Part shown: positions 35,277-43,990 of the stretch, one piece after another
How the letters are laid out: every line of letters begins with the position of its first letter
Numbering within the stretch: the stretch's first letter is position 1
Notes under the pieces: generated by a model
What the model was told of the DNA's origin: nothing
Databases searched by the model: none
Seen by the model: only the letters and a program-made list of their open reading frames with translations
Position numbers and translations under genes: made by a program
Origin: Micromonospora sp. MW-13
GTDB taxonomy: Bacteria; Actinomycetota; Actinomycetes; Mycobacteriales; Micromonosporaceae
Length of the DNA: 64,000 nucleotides
Assembly (NCBI RefSeq): GCF_003434305.1
Contig: NZ_QKKX01000043.1
Coordinates: forward strand, 1 to 64,000
Direction: 5' to 3'

Positions 35277-36452
35277 TCAGGGCCGCCAGCCGGTCTGCGC
35301 GGCCCACTCCTCGGCGCGGTGGTGCTCCTCGTCGAACCACGGGTCCTTGGCGGTGGTGTACGTGACGGTGTCCGGCGCGCTGGCCGCCAACTCCCGCTTG
35401 ACCGCCAGGTACGCCGCCCGCTGGTCCGGGTCCGCGCGCAGGTGGTCCCGCATCAGCAGGGCGTAGCGCCAGCCGGGCGAACCCTCCGGCCGCAGGTGCA
35501 GGTTCACCGGCCGGCCCGGGTCGGCGCTGCCGTGCAGACGCTTCTCCCACCGGTCGCTGCCCGCCGGCCGGGGAGTGTCCCACCACTGGCCGGGCACCCG
35601 GGGAAACCCCGCGGTTGCGAGGCGGTCCGCCAGCGAACCGTCCGCCTCGGCCAGGTTCGACACCGTGAGCTGGATGTCGATGACGTCCTTGGCCGCCAGG
35701 CCGGACACGGCGGTCGACCCGATGTGGTCGATCCGCAGGTCGGCGGGGGCGATCGCGTGCCGGATCCGGGCGGCCAGCCGGGCGTACTGCTGGGGCCAGG
35801 TGGGGTCGGGGTCGGTCAGCCGCACCCGCTCGGGCCGGACCGCGCGCCCGTCGCGCACGTTCGCCTCGTACGGCAGCAGCCGGTCCCGCCACAACCGGTC
35901 CACCGCGGCGTGCAGCTCGTCGAGGGTGCCGTCGTTGGACAGCACCACGTCGGCCGCCGCCCGGCGGCGGGCGTCGTCGGCCTGCGTGGCGATCCGCCGC
36001 TCGGCCTCCGCCCGGTCCATGCCCCGGCCGCGCGCCAGCCGGGCCAGCCGGATCGAGACCTCCGTCTGCACCACGACCACGAGGTGGTACGTCGGCGCCA
36101 GCCCGACCTCGACCAGCAGCGGCACGTCGTTGACGACGACCGCGTCCGGGGCCGCCGCCGCGACGAGCGCGGCGCTCCGCGCCCGGATCCGGGGATGGGT
36201 GATCGCCTCCAGCCGGCGGCGGGCCGCCTCGTCGGCGAACACCACCGCACCGAGGGCGGCCCGGTCCAGTGCGCCGTCGGGGCCGAGCACCTGGTCGGAG
36301 AAGGCGGCGACGATCTCCGCCAGTCCCCCGCTGCCCGGGGCGACCACCTCCCGGGAGAGCCGGTCCGAGTCGATCACCACTGCGCCGAGCGCGGCCAGCC
36401 GCGCCGAGACAGCGCTCTTGCCGGACGCGATTCCGCCGGTCAGTCCCACCAT
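35277..36452 (-). CDS. coaE: Dephospho-CoA kinase fused to a GrpB/UPF0157 domain
   Basis: This is the last enzyme of coenzyme A synthesis, phosphorylating the 3'-OH of the ribose of dephospho-CoA. The N-terminal 200 residues are a P-loop kinase: VGLTGGIASGKSAVS, then VVIDSDRLSREVV, VVVNDVPLLVEVG and the lid RLARLARGRGMDRAEAERRI. Residues 210-391 are a GrpB (UPF0157) nucleotidyltransferase-fold domain with RIDHIGSTAVSGLAAKDVID and a closing KDPWFDEEHHRAEEW. This fusion is standard in actinobacteria (as in Rv1631 of M. tuberculosis) and the total of 391 residues fits. The start is the ATG at 36452; a GTG two codons upstream is equally possible. There is no clear ribosome binding site. Confidence 0.95.
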   Translation of the reverse strand: MVGLTGGIASGKSAVSARLAALGAVVIDSDRLSREVVAPGSGGLAEIVAAFSDQVLGPDGALDRAALGAVVFADEAARRRLEAITHPRIRARSAALVAAAAPDAVVVNDVPLLVEVGLAPTYHLVVVVQTEVSIRLARLARGRGMDRAEAERRIATQADDARRRAAADVVLSNDGTLDELHAAVDRLWRDRLLPYEANVRDGRAVRPERVRLTDPDPTWPQQYARLAARIRHAIAPADLRIDHIGSTAVSGLAAKDVIDIQLTVSNLAEADGSLADRLATAGFPRVPGQWWDTPRPAGSDRWEKRLHGSADPGRPVNLHLRPEGSPGWRYALLMRDHLRADPDQRAAYLAVKRELAASAPDTVTYTTAKDPWFDEEHHRAEEWAAQTGWRP

Positions 36453-36640
36453 CAACACCGGACCAGTCAACCGGATCCCGCGCGCCGAGCCAAACCCGGC
36501 TCGGCGACCGGTGCCGACGCCGGGTACCGACACCGGCGATGGCCCGTGATTCTGCTCGACCCAGGGATCCGGTGGCCTCGCCGCGGACCGGATGCCACCG
36601 GATCCTGGACCGGGCCGGCCCCGGTCGGCCGGACCGAGCG

Positions 36641-36704
36641 ACGCGGGCAGGCACGGACACGGGCAGGCACGGACACGGGCAGGCACGGGCACGGGCAGGC
36701 ACGG
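36641..36704. repeat. Tandem repeat, four 16-bp units
   Basis: Four nearly identical copies of ACACGGGCAGGCACGG stand head to tail, differing only in the first bases of the unit. They lie between rpsA and coaE. A CRISPR array is excluded because there are no spacers. Confidence 0.8.
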
Positions 36705-36768
36705 ACAAGGGACATGGACCGGGCACGCCGCACGGGCCGGTGCACGGTTCACCGCCGGTGCACGGCGA

Positions 36769-36820
36769 GGGCCCCGCCCCCGATCGACCCGGTGGAACCG
36801 GATCGGCGGGGACGGGGCCC
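36769..36820 (-). terminator. Terminator of rpsA
   Basis: GGGCCCCGCCCCCGATC (36769-36785) pairs with GATCGGCGGGGACGGGGCCC (36801-36820) with a small bulge, 16 bp beyond the rpsA stop codon in the minus direction. Confidence 0.7.
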
Positions 36821-36835
36821 GTCGTCGTCAGCGGG

Positions 36836-38329
36836 TCACTTGCCGCCGGCGAGCTTCTCCCGCAGAGCGGCGAGCGCCTCGTCGGTGGCCAGGGTGCCGG
36901 CCGGCTCCTCGGCCTGCCGGCTCGGGGCCGAGCTGGTCGAGGTGGTGGTGCCGCCGCCGGACACGGCCGGAGCCGGGTTGGCAGCAGCCTCGGCGTCGGC
37001 GGCGCGGGAGGTCTGCACCTGCTTGGTGTGGGCCTCCCAGCGCTGACGGGCCTCGGCGTACTGGTTCTCCCAGGTCTCGCGCTGCTTGTCGTACCCCTCG
37101 AGCCACTCGCCCGTCTCCGGGTCGAAGCCCTCCGGGTAGATGTAGTTGCCCTCGGTGTCGTAGGTCGCGGCCATGCCGTAGAGGGTCGGGTCGAAGTGCT
37201 CCTCGCCCTCGACGAAGCCCTCGTTGGCCTGCTTGAGCGACAGCGAGATCCGGCGGCGCTCCAGGTCGATGTCGATGACCTTGACCATGACCTCGGAGCC
37301 GACCTGGACGACCTGCTCCGGGATCTCCACGTGGCGCTCGGCCAGCTCGGAGATGTGGACCAGGCCCTCGATGCCGTCGTCCACCCGGACGAAGGCGCCG
37401 AACGGCACCAGCTTGGTGACCTTACCCGGCACGATCTGCTGGATCGCGTGGGTGCGGGCGAACTGCCGCCACGGGTCCTCCTGGGTCGCCTTCAGCGACA
37501 GCGAGACCCGCTCGCGGTCCAGGTCGACGTCCAGGACCTCGACCTCGACCTCCTGGCCGACCTCGACGACCTCGGACGGGTGGTCGATGTGCTTCCAGGA
37601 CAGCTCCGAGACGTGCACCAGGCCGTCCACGCCACCCAGGTCGACGAACGCGCCGAAGTTGACGATCGAGGACACGACGCCCTTGCGGACCTGGCCCTTC
37701 TGCAGCTTGTTGAGGAACTCGGTGCGCACCTCGGACTGCGTCTGCTCCAGCCAGGCCCGGCGGGACAGGACCACGTTGTTGCGGTTCTTGTCCAGCTCGA
37801 TGATCTTGGCTTCGAGCTCGCGGCCGACGTACGGCTGCAGGTCGCGCACCCGCCGCATCTCGACCAGGGACGCGGGCAGGAAGCCGCGGAGCCCGATGTC
37901 GAGGATGAGACCACCCTTGACGACCTCGATGACCGAGCCGCGGACGACGCCGTCCTCGTCCTTGATCTTCTCGATCGTGCCCCAGGCCCGCTCGTACTGC
38001 GCCCGCTTCTTGGAGAGGATCAGACGACCCTCCTTGTCCTCCTTCTGGAGGACCAGGGCCTCGATGTGGTCACCGACCGAAACGACCTCGGCCGGGTCCA
38101 CGTCGTGCTTGATCGACAACTCACGAGAGGGGATGACACCCTCGGTCTTGTAGCCGATGTCGAGCAGGACCTCGTCCCGATCGACCTTGACGACGGTGCC
38201 TTCGACAATGTCGCCGTCGTTGAAGTACTTGATGGTCTCGTCGATCGCGGCGAGGAAAGCCTCCTCGGAACCGAGATCGTCGTGGGTGACCCGGGTGGCG
38301 CTCGAGGGGGCCTCGATGCTGCTCGTCAT
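36836..38329 (-). CDS. rpsA: 30S ribosomal protein S1
   Basis: S1 helps bring mRNA to the 30S subunit. The 497-residue protein has four S1 RNA-binding domains, as usual in actinobacteria. They begin near GDIVEGTVVKVDRDEVLLDI, RGSVIEVVKGGLILDIGLRG, RKGVVSSIVNFGAFVDLGGV and PGKVTKLVPFGAFVRVDDG. After the last domain comes a conserved tail (YGMAATYDTEGNYIYPEGFD) and then a low-complexity Ala/Ser/Thr stretch. The start is ATG at 38329 (MTSSIEAPSSATRVTHDDLG). The gene has a long leader of about 185 nt and a consensus-like promoter. Confidence 0.97.
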   Translation of the reverse strand: MTSSIEAPSSATRVTHDDLGSEEAFLAAIDETIKYFNDGDIVEGTVVKVDRDEVLLDIGYKTEGVIPSRELSIKHDVDPAEVVSVGDHIEALVLQKEDKEGRLILSKKRAQYERAWGTIEKIKDEDGVVRGSVIEVVKGGLILDIGLRGFLPASLVEMRRVRDLQPYVGRELEAKIIELDKNRNNVVLSRRAWLEQTQSEVRTEFLNKLQKGQVRKGVVSSIVNFGAFVDLGGVDGLVHVSELSWKHIDHPSEVVEVGQEVEVEVLDVDLDRERVSLSLKATQEDPWRQFARTHAIQQIVPGKVTKLVPFGAFVRVDDGIEGLVHISELAERHVEIPEQVVQVGSEVMVKVIDIDLERRRISLSLKQANEGFVEGEEHFDPTLYGMAATYDTEGNYIYPEGFDPETGEWLEGYDKQRETWENQYAEARQRWEAHTKQVQTSRAADAEAAANPAPAVSGGGTTTSTSSAPSRQAEEPAGTLATDEALAALREKLAGGK

Positions 38330-38519
38330 GTGGGCGGTTGCTCCGGTCGGATGGGTTGTCACAGCAGGCTGGTGTCGCGGTGACCTGTTCGCGCCAGCGG
38401 ATCCGTCGCCGGGCACACCGCATGATCGCTGAATGAGATCCTGATGTGACTCCGTCTGTGACTCCGTCGACCGCACGCCTTCTCCCTGCCGAGGCACGCG
38501 ACCCGCGAGCGCATCGTCT

Positions 38520-38550
38520 AGCCTACCGTGTGCATTACCACAGCGTGCAA
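38520..38550 (-). promoter_or_regulatory. Probable rpsA promoter
   Basis: On the minus strand TTGCAC (38545-38550) is followed by TAGGCT (38520-38525) with a 19-bp spacer, one of the few A/T-containing stretches of the region. Confidence 0.45.
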
Positions 38551-38796
38551 GCCCCGGGGTAAGTGATCCAGCCCGCTTTCGCGGTGCACCGTCACTTACG
38601 TCCCGACAAGCGGCGCTTTGCGCGGCCGGCCGGCTCCGCGCCACCCGCGGACCACCGCGACGGGCCGCGACCTGGCACGCGAACCCGACCGCGACCTGGC
38701 ACCGCCTGGGGCCGGGCCGGTCGTCCGGGAGGCGGGTGCCGCTCCGGGCGCCGGGCCGGCCACGGCGCGGAACCGGGGAGCGGCCGGGATGGCCAC

Positions 38797-38802
38797 TAGA
38801 CT
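38797..38802 (+). promoter_or_regulatory. -10 box of a leaderless promoter
   Basis: TAGACT ends six bases before the ATG at 38809; no Shine-Dalgarno sequence is present. Confidence 0.55.
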
Positions 38803-38808
38803 GCCGCG

Positions 38809-39654
38809 ATGACCGACGACCGGGCGGGTAGCGCCACCTACGCCGACCACGCCGACCCGCCCGGCGTGCTGCGGCGCCCGGTCACCGACGCGGAGAGCCG
38901 CCGGGCCAACCGCGGCTGGTGGGACGCGGACGCCGACGACTACCAGGCCGAGCACGGCGCGTTCCTCGGCGACGTGGAGTTCGTCTGGTGCCCCGAGGGG
39001 CTGCGGGAGGCCGATGTCCGGCTGCTCGGCGACGTCGCCGGACGGCGGGTGCTGGAGGTGGGCGCCGGGGCGGCGGCTGCCGCCCGCTGGCTGGCCACGG
39101 CGGGGGCGAGGCCGGTCGCGCTGGACCTCTCCGCCGGCATGCTGCGGCACGCGACGGCCGCCGCCGACCGCTCGGGTGTCCGGGTACCGCTGGTGCAGGC
39201 CGACGCGCTCGCACTGCCCTTCGCGGACGCGGCGTTCGACACCGCGTGCACGGCGTTCGGGGCGATCCCGTTCGTGGCCGACTCGGCGGCGGTGATGCGC
39301 GAGGTGTACCGGGTACTGCGGCCCGGCGGCCGTTGGGTGTTCTCGGTGACCCACCCGATGCGCTGGGTCTTCCTCGACGACCCGGGCCAGGGCGGCCTGA
39401 CGGCCGTGCACTCGTACTTCGACCGCTCCCCGTACGTGGAGCAGGACGCGTCCGGGGCGGCGACGTACGTCGAGCAGCACCGCACCCTCGGCGACCGGAT
39501 CCGCGAGCTGGTCGGTGCCGGGTTCCGGCTGGTCGACCTGGTGGAGCCGGAGTGGCCGGAGGGACACGAGGGGATCTGGGGACAGTGGAGCCCGCTGCGC
39601 GGCCGGCTCTTCCCCGGCACCGCCATCTTCGTGGCCGAGAAGCCGGCGGACTGA
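38809..39654 (+). CDS. Class I SAM-dependent methyltransferase
   Basis: This 281-residue enzyme is of the Methyltransf_11 type. Motif I is VLEVGAGAAAAARWLA, the ribose-binding acidic residue is in VALDLSAGMLRHA, motif II/III is QADALALPFADAAFDTACTA, and the post-motif EVYRVLRPGGRWVFSVTHPM is typical. An N-terminal segment (RGWWDADADDYQAEHGAFL) and an aromatic C-terminal part (EPEWPEGHEGIWGQWSPLRG) are conserved in the actinobacterial members of this group. The substrate is unknown. It is leaderless. Confidence 0.88.
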   Translation: MTDDRAGSATYADHADPPGVLRRPVTDAESRRANRGWWDADADDYQAEHGAFLGDVEFVWCPEGLREADVRLLGDVAGRRVLEVGAGAAAAARWLATAGARPVALDLSAGMLRHATAAADRSGVRVPLVQADALALPFADAAFDTACTAFGAIPFVADSAAVMREVYRVLRPGGRWVFSVTHPMRWVFLDDPGQGGLTAVHSYFDRSPYVEQDASGAATYVEQHRTLGDRIRELVGAGFRLVDLVEPEWPEGHEGIWGQWSPLRGRLFPGTAIFVAEKPAD

Positions 39655-39670
39655 GCCGGCCGCCGGCCGC

Positions 39671-39718
39671 GCCGCAGCGGGGCGCGCGGTGGCGCAGCGG
39701 GGCGCGCGGTGGCGCAGC
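39671..39718. repeat. Two-copy 20-bp tandem repeat
   Basis: GCGCAGCGGGGCGCGCGGTG is present twice in direct succession with one difference, followed by a partial third unit. It lies between the methyltransferase and DUF2945 genes. Confidence 0.65.
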
Positions 39719-39792
39719 CGTACCCCCGGGCCGGGCGCCACCCGAACGGGGCGGCGTCGTTTCCGGCCGCGCCGAGGGGGTACCCGCACGGC

Positions 39793-40011
39793 ATGGCCGA
39801 GAAGAAGTTTCGCAGGGGTGACCACGTCTCCTGGGCCAGCCACAGCGGTCGGGCCCACGGGGTGGTACAGGAGGAACTGACCGAGCGGACGCACGTGCGC
39901 GGGCACACCGTGAACGCGTCGCAGGACGAGCCGCAGTACCGCATCCGCAACGACGACTCGGGGCGGGACGTCGCCCACCGGCCGGAGGTGCTGCGCCGTG
40001 AGCAGGGCTGA
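39793..40011 (+). CDS. DUF2945 domain protein (hypervirulence-associated TUDOR-like)
   Basis: This is a 72-residue single-domain protein. It starts MAEKKFRRGDHVSWASHSGR and contains VNASQDEPQYRIRNDDSGRD, the pattern of the small TUDOR/SH3-like DUF2945 family. GAGGGGG lies 12 nt before the ATG. The next gene (DUF3140) overlaps it by 14 bp, so the two are translationally linked. The pair is common in actinobacteria and its function is not established. Confidence 0.85.
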   Translation: MAEKKFRRGDHVSWASHSGRAHGVVQEELTERTHVRGHTVNASQDEPQYRIRNDDSGRDVAHRPEVLRREQG

Positions 40012-40345
40012 GCGGGGACGCGACACCTACCGGGAGTTCACCGAGGCCGTGAACATGAGGCCGGGCGAGCTGTCGACGTGGCTGGAGACCGACGAGTCGA
40101 AGCAGGTCGGCTGGCGCCGGGGCGGCCGGGCGGGCGGCGGCGAATCGGTCGGGCACGAGTCCGGCCGGAAGATCATCAACCTGCTGCGACGCAGACGGGC
40201 CGAGCTCTCCGAGGCCGACTACCAGCACATGCGCAAGGTCGTCGGGTACGTCCGCCGGCACATGGCGCAACGCCCGTCCGGGGCCGTGCGCGACACGAAG
40301 TGGCGGTGGTCGCTGATGAACTGGGGCCACGACCCGCTCAAGTGA
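39998..40345 (+). CDS. DUF3140 domain protein
   Basis: This 115-residue basic protein has a GTG start preceded by GGAGG at 9 nt, inside the DUF2945 gene. The conserved core is FTEAVNMRPGELSTWLETDE, ESVGHESGRKIINLLRRRRA and HMRKVVGYVRRHMAQRP, then KWRWSLMNWGHDPLK at the end. Members are described as DNA-binding-like. The overlap with DUF2945 suggests a common complex; this is inference. Confidence 0.85.
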   Translation: MSRAERGRDTYREFTEAVNMRPGELSTWLETDESKQVGWRRGGRAGGGESVGHESGRKIINLLRRRRAELSEADYQHMRKVVGYVRRHMAQRPSGAVRDTKWRWSLMNWGHDPLK

Positions 40346-40378
40346 ACGGGCCGCGGCCCCGGTGCGCGGCGGCCGGTC

Positions 40379-40398
40379 GCTGCGCCGGCCGGCGCAGC
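40379..40398. terminator. Short palindromic hairpin between DUF3140 gene and polA
   Basis: GCTGCGCCGGCCGGCGCAGC is a perfect 20-bp palindrome (8-bp stem, GGCC loop), two bases beyond the polA stop codon and 34 bp after the DUF3140 stop. Confidence 0.55.
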
Positions 40399-40399
40399 G

Positions 40400-43096
40400 T
40401 CAGTGGTCGGCGCTGTTCCAGTCGCGGCCCTCGCCGACGGAGACCTCCAGCGGCACCGACAGCGGGTACGCCCCGCCCATCTCCTTGCGCACCAGCGCCT
40501 CCAGGACCTCCCGCTCGCCCGGGGCCACCTCGAAGACCAGCTCGTCGTGCACCTGGAGCAGCATCCGCGAGCGCAGGCCGGCGGCGCGCAGCGCCGCGTC
40601 GACGTGCAGCATGGCGACCTTGATGATGTCGGCGGCCGAGCCCTGGATCGGGGCGTTCAGCGCCATCCGCTCGGCCATCTCCCGGCGCTGCCGGTTGTCG
40701 CTGACCAGGTCGGGAAGGTACCGCCGGCGGCCCAGGACGGTGGAGGTGTAGCCGTCGTGCCGGGCCCGGGCGACGACCTCGTTGAGGTAGTCGCGGACCC
40801 CGCCGAAGCCGGCGAAGTAGTTCTCCATCAGCCCGCGCGCCTCCTCGGCGGTGATCCCGAGCTGCTGGGACAGGCCGAACGCGCTCAGCCCGTACGCCAG
40901 GCCGTAGTTCATCGCCTTGATCTTGCGCCGCTGGTCGGCGGTGACCTCCGCCACCGGCACCCCGAACACGGAGGAGGCGGTGGCGGCGTGGAAGTCGTGA
41001 CCGGAGTTGAACGCCTCGATCAGCGCGTCGTCCGACGACAGGTGCGCCATGATCCGCATCTCGATCTGGCTGTAGTCGGCGGTGAGCAGGCAGTCGTACC
41101 CCTGCCCCACCACGAAGGCCCGGCGGATCCGCCGGCCCTCGGCCGTGCGGATCGGGATGTTCTGCAGGTTGGGCTCGGTGGAGGAGAGCCGGCCGGTGGC
41201 CGCCACGGTCTGGTTGAACGTGGTGTGGATGCGGTCGTCGTCGGAGACCGACTTGAGCAGGCCGTCGACGGTCGACTTCAGCTTGGCCACGTCGCGGTGG
41301 CGCAGCAGGTGCGCCAGCACCGGGTGCGGGTTCTGCGCGTAGAGCCACTGGAGGGCGTCGGCGTCCGTCGTGTAGCCGGTCTTGATCTTCTTGGTCTTGG
41401 GCAGGTTCAGCTCGCCGAAGAGGATCTCCTGGAGCTGCTTGGGCGAGCCGAGGTTGAACTCGCGCCCGATCTCGGCGTACGCGCCCTGCGCGGCGGCCTT
41501 CACCTCGCCGGCGAAGTGCGCCTCCAGTTCGTGCAGGTAGTCGGTGTCGGCGGCGATGCCGACCCGCTCCATGCCGGCGAGGACCCGCATCAGCGGCAGC
41601 TCCACCCCGGCCATCAGCCGGGCCGACTGCTCGCCGTCGCGGGACAGCTCCGCGTCGATCGCGTCGGCCAGGTCGAGGGTAGCCCGGGCCTGGAGCATCA
41701 GGTTCTGCTCGGCCTCGCCGTCGCCGCCCAGCCCCTCGAAGGTGAGCTGGCCGGTGTCGGGGACGTCGACCCGCAGCTCCCGGTGCAGGTAGCGCAGCGC
41801 CAGGTCGGTCAGGTCGTAGGACCGCTGGTCGGGGCGGGCCAGGTAGGCCGCGATCTGGGTGTCGCGGGCGATCCCCTCCAGCGCCCAGCCGTGCGCGGCG
41901 AACGCGAGCACCGCCGGCTTGCTGTCGTGCAGCACCTTGGGCCGCGCCGGGTCGGCGAGCCAGCCGGCCAGCGCCGCCTCGTCGGCCGCCTCCAGGCGGG
42001 CCGGGTCGACCCAGGCCGCCGCGCCGCCGGCGGTGGCCAGCGCCAGGCCGAGCACCGCGGCGGTGTGCCGCCGGTTGACGCCGGTGTCGAGCTTGACCGC
42101 CAGCCCGACCGGGGCGCCGGCCGCGTGCGCGGCGAGCCAGCCGGCCAGCGCCCCGGGCTCGGTGAGCACCTCGCCGGCCAGGTCGAACCCGGACTCGGCC
42201 TCCGGCTCGACGGCCTCCAGGTACTGGTAGAGCCGGTCGCGCAGGATACGGAACTCGAGGGTGTCGAAGACCTGGTGCACGGCCTCCCGGTCCCAGCCCT
42301 CCCAGCGCGCGGCCTCGGGGCGGAGCGGCAGCTCCAGGTCGGAGACCAGGCAGTTGATCTCGTAGTTGCGGATCACGTCGGCCAGCCGCTCGCGCAGGCT
42401 CTCGCCGGCCTTGCCCTTGATCTCGTCGGCCCGGGCCACGACCCCCTCGACCCCGCCGTACAGGTTGATCCACTTCGCGGCCGTCTTCGGCCCCACGCCC
42501 GGCACGCCGGGGAGGTTGTCGCTGGTCTCGCCGACCAGGGCGGCCAGGTCGCGGTAGCGCTGCGGGCCGACGCCGTACTTCGCCTCGACGGCCGCAGGGT
42601 CCATCCGGGCCAGGTCGGAGACGCCCTTACGCGGGTAGAGCACCGTGATGTTGTCGTCGACGAGCTGGAAGGCGTCCCGGTCGCCGGAGGTGATCAGCAC
42701 CGACATGCCCTGGTCGCGGGCCTGGCAGGCGAGGGTGGCGATGACGTCGTCGGCCTCGTAGCCCTCCCTCTCCACCACCGGGATCTGCAGCGCGGCCAGC
42801 ACCTCCTTGACCAGGCTGACCTGGCCCTTGAAGTCGGCCGGGGTCTCGCTGCGGCCCGCCTTGTACTCGGCGTACCGGTCGGTGCGGAACGAGTGGCGGG
42901 AGACGTCGAAGGCGACGACGATGTGGGTCGGCCGCTCGTCGCGCAGCACGTTGATCAGCATGGAGGTGAAGCCGTAGACGGCGTTTGTCGGCTGGCCCGT
43001 CGTGGTGGAGAAGTTCTCGACCGGCAGGGCGAAGAACGCCCGGTATGCCAGGGAGTGTCCGTCGACGAGGAGCAGGCGCGGCGTCGTAGCTGTCAC
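40400..43096 (-). CDS. polA: DNA polymerase I
   Basis: Pol I fills repair gaps and removes RNA primers. The 898-residue protein has the N-terminal 5'-3' exonuclease (LLVDGHSLAYRAFFALP, DVSRHSFRTDRYAEYKAGR, TSGDRDAFQLVDD). A middle domain where the 3'-5' exonuclease acidic residues are absent follows (GLAVKLDTGVN in place of a D-x-E motif). The C-terminal polymerase has motif A TADYSQIEMRIMAHLS, motif B RRKIKAMNYGLAYG and motif C LQVHDELVFE. Loss of proofreading is usual in actinobacterial PolA. The start is the GTG at 43096 (VTATTPRLLLVDGHS), set by the TAGAGT box seven bases upstream; the ATG at 43126 lies inside the promoter. Confidence 0.97.
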   Translation of the reverse strand: MTATTPRLLLVDGHSLAYRAFFALPVENFSTTTGQPTNAVYGFTSMLINVLRDERPTHIVVAFDVSRHSFRTDRYAEYKAGRSETPADFKGQVSLVKEVLAALQIPVVEREGYEADDVIATLACQARDQGMSVLITSGDRDAFQLVDDNITVLYPRKGVSDLARMDPAAVEAKYGVGPQRYRDLAALVGETSDNLPGVPGVGPKTAAKWINLYGGVEGVVARADEIKGKAGESLRERLADVIRNYEINCLVSDLELPLRPEAARWEGWDREAVHQVFDTLEFRILRDRLYQYLEAVEPEAESGFDLAGEVLTEPGALAGWLAAHAAGAPVGLAVKLDTGVNRRHTAAVLGLALATAGGAAAWVDPARLEAADEAALAGWLADPARPKVLHDSKPAVLAFAAHGWALEGIARDTQIAAYLARPDQRSYDLTDLALRYLHRELRVDVPDTGQLTFEGLGGDGEAEQNLMLQARATLDLADAIDAELSRDGEQSARLMAGVELPLMRVLAGMERVGIAADTDYLHELEAHFAGEVKAAAQGAYAEIGREFNLGSPKQLQEILFGELNLPKTKKIKTGYTTDADALQWLYAQNPHPVLAHLLRHRDVAKLKSTVDGLLKSVSDDDRIHTTFNQTVAATGRLSSTEPNLQNIPIRTAEGRRIRRAFVVGQGYDCLLTADYSQIEMRIMAHLSSDDALIEAFNSGHDFHAATASSVFGVPVAEVTADQRRKIKAMNYGLAYGLSAFGLSQQLGITAEEARGLMENYFAGFGGVRDYLNEVVARARHDGYTSTVLGRRRYLPDLVSDNRQRREMAERMALNAPIQGSAADIIKVAMLHVDAALRAAGLRSRMLLQVHDELVFEVAPGEREVLEALVRKEMGGAYPLSVPLEVSVGEGRDWNSADH

Positions 43097-43103
43097 GCAG
43101 GCG

Positions 43104-43126
43104 ACTCTAGTCCGCGGCTGTGACAA
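43104..43126 (-). promoter_or_regulatory. Probable PafBC/RecA-NDp-type damage promoter of polA
   Basis: The minus strand reads TTGTC-A-N10-CTA-N3-T over exactly 23 nt, matching the fixed positions of the mycobacterial consensus. The -10 TAGAGT (43104-43109) is seven bases from the GTG start, giving a leaderless transcript. Confidence 0.65.
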
Positions 43127-43180
43127 CCCGGGACACCGGCACGTCCCCGGCGCGGGCGTCCGCCCGCGCCGGGGCGCCGA

Positions 43181-43990
43181 TCAGAGCACCTTCGCCAGGA
43201 AGGACTTGGTCCGCTCGTGGCGGGGGTTCGCGATCACCTCGCGGGGGTTGCCGGACTCCACCACCACGCCGCCGTCCATGAAGATCAGCGAGTCGCCGAC
43301 CTCCCGGGCGAAGCCGATCTCGTGGGTCACCACGATCATCGTCATGCCGTCGCGGGCCAGGTCCTTCATCACGTCCAGGACCTCGCCCACCAGCTCCGGG
43401 TCCAGCGCGCTGGTCGGCTCGTCGAAGAGCATCAGCTTCGGCTGCATCGCCAGGGCCCGGGCGATCGCCACCCGCTGCTGCTGGCCGCCGGAGAGCTGGG
43501 CGGGGTACGCGCCCAGCTTGTCGCCCAGCCCGACCCGGTCCAGCAGCGCCGCCGCCCGCTCCCGGGCCGCGGCCTTCTTCTCCCGCCCCAGCAGCACCGG
43601 CGCCTCGACGACGTTCTGGAGGACCGTCATGTGCGGGAACAGGTTGAACCGCTGGAACACCATGCCGATGGCGCGGCGCTGCGCGGCCACCTCCCGCTCC
43701 CGCAGCTCGTGCAGCTTCCCGCCGCGCTCCCGGTAGCCGATCAGATCGCCGTCGACCCAGATCCGACCGGCGTCGATCTTCTCCAGGTGGTTGATGCAGC
43801 GCAGGAACGTCGACTTGCCGGACCCGGACGGGCCCAGCAGGCAGCACACCTCCCCGGCGCGGACCTCCAGGTCGATGCCCTGGAGCACCTCCAGCGGCCC
43901 GAACGACTTGTGCACCTGCTCGGCCCGGACCATCACGTCCGACTCGGCGGCCGGCGCGTCGGCCTGGGCGGGGACGACCAGCTCGGTCAC
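43181..43990 (-). CDS. Polar amino acid ABC transporter, ATP-binding protein
   Basis: This is a 269-residue ATPase of the GlnQ/HisP type that powers the permease encoded just upstream. It has Walker A GPSGSGKST, Q-loop VFQRFNLFPHMT, signature LSGGQQQRVAIARAL and Walker B LMLFDEPTSALDPE, followed by the H-loop VVTHEIGFAREV. The start is a GTG at 43990 whose GTGA overlaps the stop codon of the permease gene. An extra 20-residue N-terminal extension precedes the MVRAEQVHKSFG core. The three genes of this system follow directly after the branched-chain system. Confidence 0.94.
   Translation of the reverse strand: MTELVVPAQADAPAAESDVMVRAEQVHKSFGPLEVLQGIDLEVRAGEVCCLLGPSGSGKSTFLRCINHLEKIDAGRIWVDGDLIGYRERGGKLHELREREVAAQRRAIGMVFQRFNLFPHMTVLQNVVEAPVLLGREKKAAARERAAALLDRVGLGDKLGAYPAQLSGGQQQRVAIARALAMQPKLMLFDEPTSALDPELVGEVLDVMKDLARDGMTMIVVTHEIGFAREVGDSLIFMDGGVVVESGNPREVIANPRHERTKSFLAKVL

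Larger units (their letters stand above)
38330..38808. other. rpsA leader and divergent intergenic region
   Basis: The region holds the rpsA promoter and its long leader, in which TGTGACTCCGTC occurs twice in a row (about 38443-38468). An 8-bp inverted repeat, GTAAGTGA (38559-38566) and TCACTTAC (38592-38599), lies upstream of the rpsA promoter. From 38600 to 38796 only repetitive CGCGACC-type sequence is seen. Confidence 0.45.

Noticed and set aside
36641..36704. Possible CRISPR array
   Set aside because: The 16-bp units follow each other without spacers, and no cas gene is present in the window.
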